A program made the position numbers and the translations under genes. Under the pieces are notes generated by a model, which was not told the origin of the DNA, searched no databases, and saw only the letters and a program-made list of their open reading frames with translations. A DNA stretch of 64,000 nucleotides, taken from Mesorhizobium sp. LSJC280B00 (GTDB lineage Bacteria > Pseudomonadota > Alphaproteobacteria > Rhizobiales > Rhizobiaceae). Positions 62,980 through 64,000 of the stretch are shown piece by piece. The stretch spans positions 173,772 through 237,771 of the forward strand of contig NZ_AYVL01000002.1 in the NCBI RefSeq assembly GCF_000502835.1. Reading direction: 5' to 3'. Every line of letters starts with the position of its first letter. The first letter of the stretch is position 1.

Positions 62980-63514
62980 CCAAGATCTCCCTCGAGTCAC
63001 CAGAAATTACCGAAGCCTCGACCTCTTCGGCCATGTCCAGCAGAATATCGCGGCACATGTGTTTCAAGACGTCGGCGTCATGCGGCGTAAGGTGCGGAAT
63101 GCTCGATCGTGCCTTGCCAGGGATCGACAGCACCGCCGCCTTTATGGTCTGGGCAAACTGTGACCAGCTTGCCTCGATCTCCGACAGTGTCATGGACTCG
63201 CCTGTCATTTTGGCGAGTTCGCGTTCCTTGATCTGCCGGATGACCTTTTCAGTCTGGGCGCGCTCGTCAGTCAGCGATTGGCCAGTTGCCGATGCTCTGC
63301 CGGCAGCCTGCTCGCGCAGCGCGGCTATGTATCCGTTGACCGAAGCGACCGTCTCGTACCGACCGCGGCCGACGGCCCGCCGGAAAACACCCTTCTGGTC
63401 CCAATCCGTGATCGAGCGGATCGACACGCCGACCAGGTTTGCGAGATCGGCTTTCGAGCAGGTAGGCGGGATAGCCGTCGCAGTTGACAGCTTCTTCCCG
63501 ACTGGCCTGCCCAC
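62969..63514 (-). CDS. Terminase small subunit (Nu1-like)
   Basis: A 181-residue protein with an HTH near the N-terminus (CSKADLANLVGVSIRSITDWD) and a coiled-coil after residue 90. This matches Nu1-type small terminases that recognise cos. It directly precedes the large subunit. Confidence 0.88.
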   Translation of the reverse strand: MGRPVGKKLSTATAIPPTCSKADLANLVGVSIRSITDWDQKGVFRRAVGRGRYETVASVNGYIAALREQAAGRASATGQSLTDERAQTEKVIRQIKERELAKMTGESMTLSEIEASWSQFAQTIKAAVLSIPGKARSSIPHLTPHDADVLKHMCRDILLDMAEEVEASVISGDSREILGEK

Positions 63515-63518
63515 GATG

Positions 63519-64000
63519 CTACAGCCCGAGCGTCCTGATTACCTGCCGCACGACCCGCTTTTCGAGATCCAGCGCGGCGAACCGTTCAGACGCCGGCACG
63601 TTCGGCCTCGTCGGCTTCGCCAACTCGTTGGCGAGCACCGCCATGGAGAGGACTTTCAACGGGAACCTGTCTTTCGTTGTGCGGACGACCACCTGGCCAT
63701 TGGCGATGAAAGAGTGCGGAAATTGCCGCCTCACATTCCATCCGGTTGCCTCGGCGCCTCGCATGGAACTGACCGAGCCGCCGAACTTCCCGTCCGACAT
63801 CGGATTGAGATCTCGAACCCAGACGGGGTTGCCGTATTCGGCGAGAGGGATGGCAACGTCGGCCGTGACGACCTCTGCCGTCATGCTCGGTCCTGGCGCC
63901 GCCTTGACCACTCGAGTCTTCGATCTCACGCGCCCGGCCGGAACACCGGTGGTCGCTGCGATACGGACGACAGATTGCCGGGCCTGCTCGCCCGCATGCT
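63519..64000 (-). CDS. Minor tail protein Z-like protein, 5' end outside window
   Basis: The frame continues past the internal GTG at 63929 to the edge of the window, so this is only the C-terminal 159 residues or so. It contains ARQSVVRIAATTGVPAGRVR and VAIPLAEYG, then FPHSFIANGQVVVRTTKDRFPL, the pattern of the GPZ/minor tail protein Z family. The gene precedes the terminase genes, an unusual place for a tail protein. Confidence 0.7.
   Translation of the reverse strand, partial: HAGEQARQSVVRIAATTGVPAGRVRSKTRVVKAAPGPSMTAEVVTADVAIPLAEYGNPVWVRDLNPMSDGKFGGSVSSMRGAEATGWNVRRQFPHSFIANGQVVVRTTKDRFPLKVLSMAVLANELAKPTRPNVPASERFAALDLEKRVVRQVIRTLGL

Larger units (their letters stand above)
34126..64000 (-). 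mobile_element. Prophage with lambda-type head and P2-type contractile tail (right end outside window)
   Basis: More than 30 contiguous genes on one strand encode terminase, portal, capsid, tail, baseplate, fibres and lysis functions in a coherent order. Head genes resemble lambda and tail genes resemble P2. The right end is beyond the window, and no integrase, repressor or replication gene is visible. The left end is not defined; it could reach about 31.9 kb beside the tRNA-Pro gene. Confidence 0.95.

Noticed and set aside
63000..63000. GTG at 63000 as start of the large terminase
   Set aside because: The GTG at 62979 has GGGAG at good spacing while the earlier one has no ribosome site; the difference is only seven residues.

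Overview
The window reads as a chromosome segment of an alphaproteobacterium of the order Hyphomicrobiales, most likely Mesorhizobium or a close relative. This is inferred from the gene orders (nrdR-ribDE, ribH-nusB, ldtR beside its L,D-transpeptidase, YceD-plsX-fabH-ihfA-merR), a DUF768 protein of a kind expanded in Mesorhizobium, an intergenic two-part repeat of a rhizobial type, and high GC throughout. No 16S rRNA or other definitive marker is present.

Positions 1 to about 31.8 kb are core chromosome. From left to right they hold: the end of a polyphosphate kinase 2; a RibD-C/DHFR-like reductase; hemB with the Asp-rich, zinc-independent type of active site; a DUF2066 protein; an acyl-CoA hydrolase; the cell-wall pair ldtR and L,D-transpeptidase; a Na+/H+ antiporter; glyA; nrdR, ribD, ribE, ribH, nusB and an MFS permease; a four-gene YehZYXW (OsmU)-type osmoprotectant ABC transporter; a K+-independent H+-pyrophosphatase; bamE; and a bc1-chaperone, YceD, plsX, fabH, ihfA and merR cluster. 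After merR the genes become small and accessory: a YqjD-like anchor, His-rich and other small secreted proteins, an XRE regulator, and a YbaK-type deacylase. This stretch ends at a tRNA-Pro(GGG) gene on the minus strand.

From about 32 kb to the right edge lies accessory DNA dominated by a prophage whose late genes are almost all on the minus strand, so its transcription runs right to left. Read in that direction: a minor tail protein Z-like gene cut by the window edge, terminase small and large subunits, portal, gpW-like joiner, S49 protease with a nested scaffold gene, decoration protein and capsid protein (all lambda-type). Then come baseplate genes V, W, J and I, a DUF4815 protein, tail fibres including one with a C-terminal SGNH hydrolase, sheath and tube, gpE with a -1 frameshift extension, tape measure, and U, X and D (all P2-type). 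Last is a lysis cassette of endolysin, holin candidate and overlapping Rz/Rz1 spanins. The phage is therefore a contractile-tailed (myovirus) mosaic with a lambda-like head. A two-gene plus-strand insertion (moron) sits between the fibre and sheath genes. Integrase, repressor and replication genes are not visible and must lie beyond 64 kb if the element is complete. A stand-alone LigD-like DNA ligase, a DUF768 protein and a zinc-ribbon protein lie between the tRNA and the clear phage genes, and it is unclear to which side they belong.

The most notable signals are a Gly/Thr-rich domain found both inside the tail sheath protein and inside the SGNH fibre, the recoding site in the tail chaperone gene, the nested scaffold start, the opposite-strand moron pair, and an inverted repeat between ldtR and its probable target. 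No wholly new system could be demonstrated from the sequence alone.
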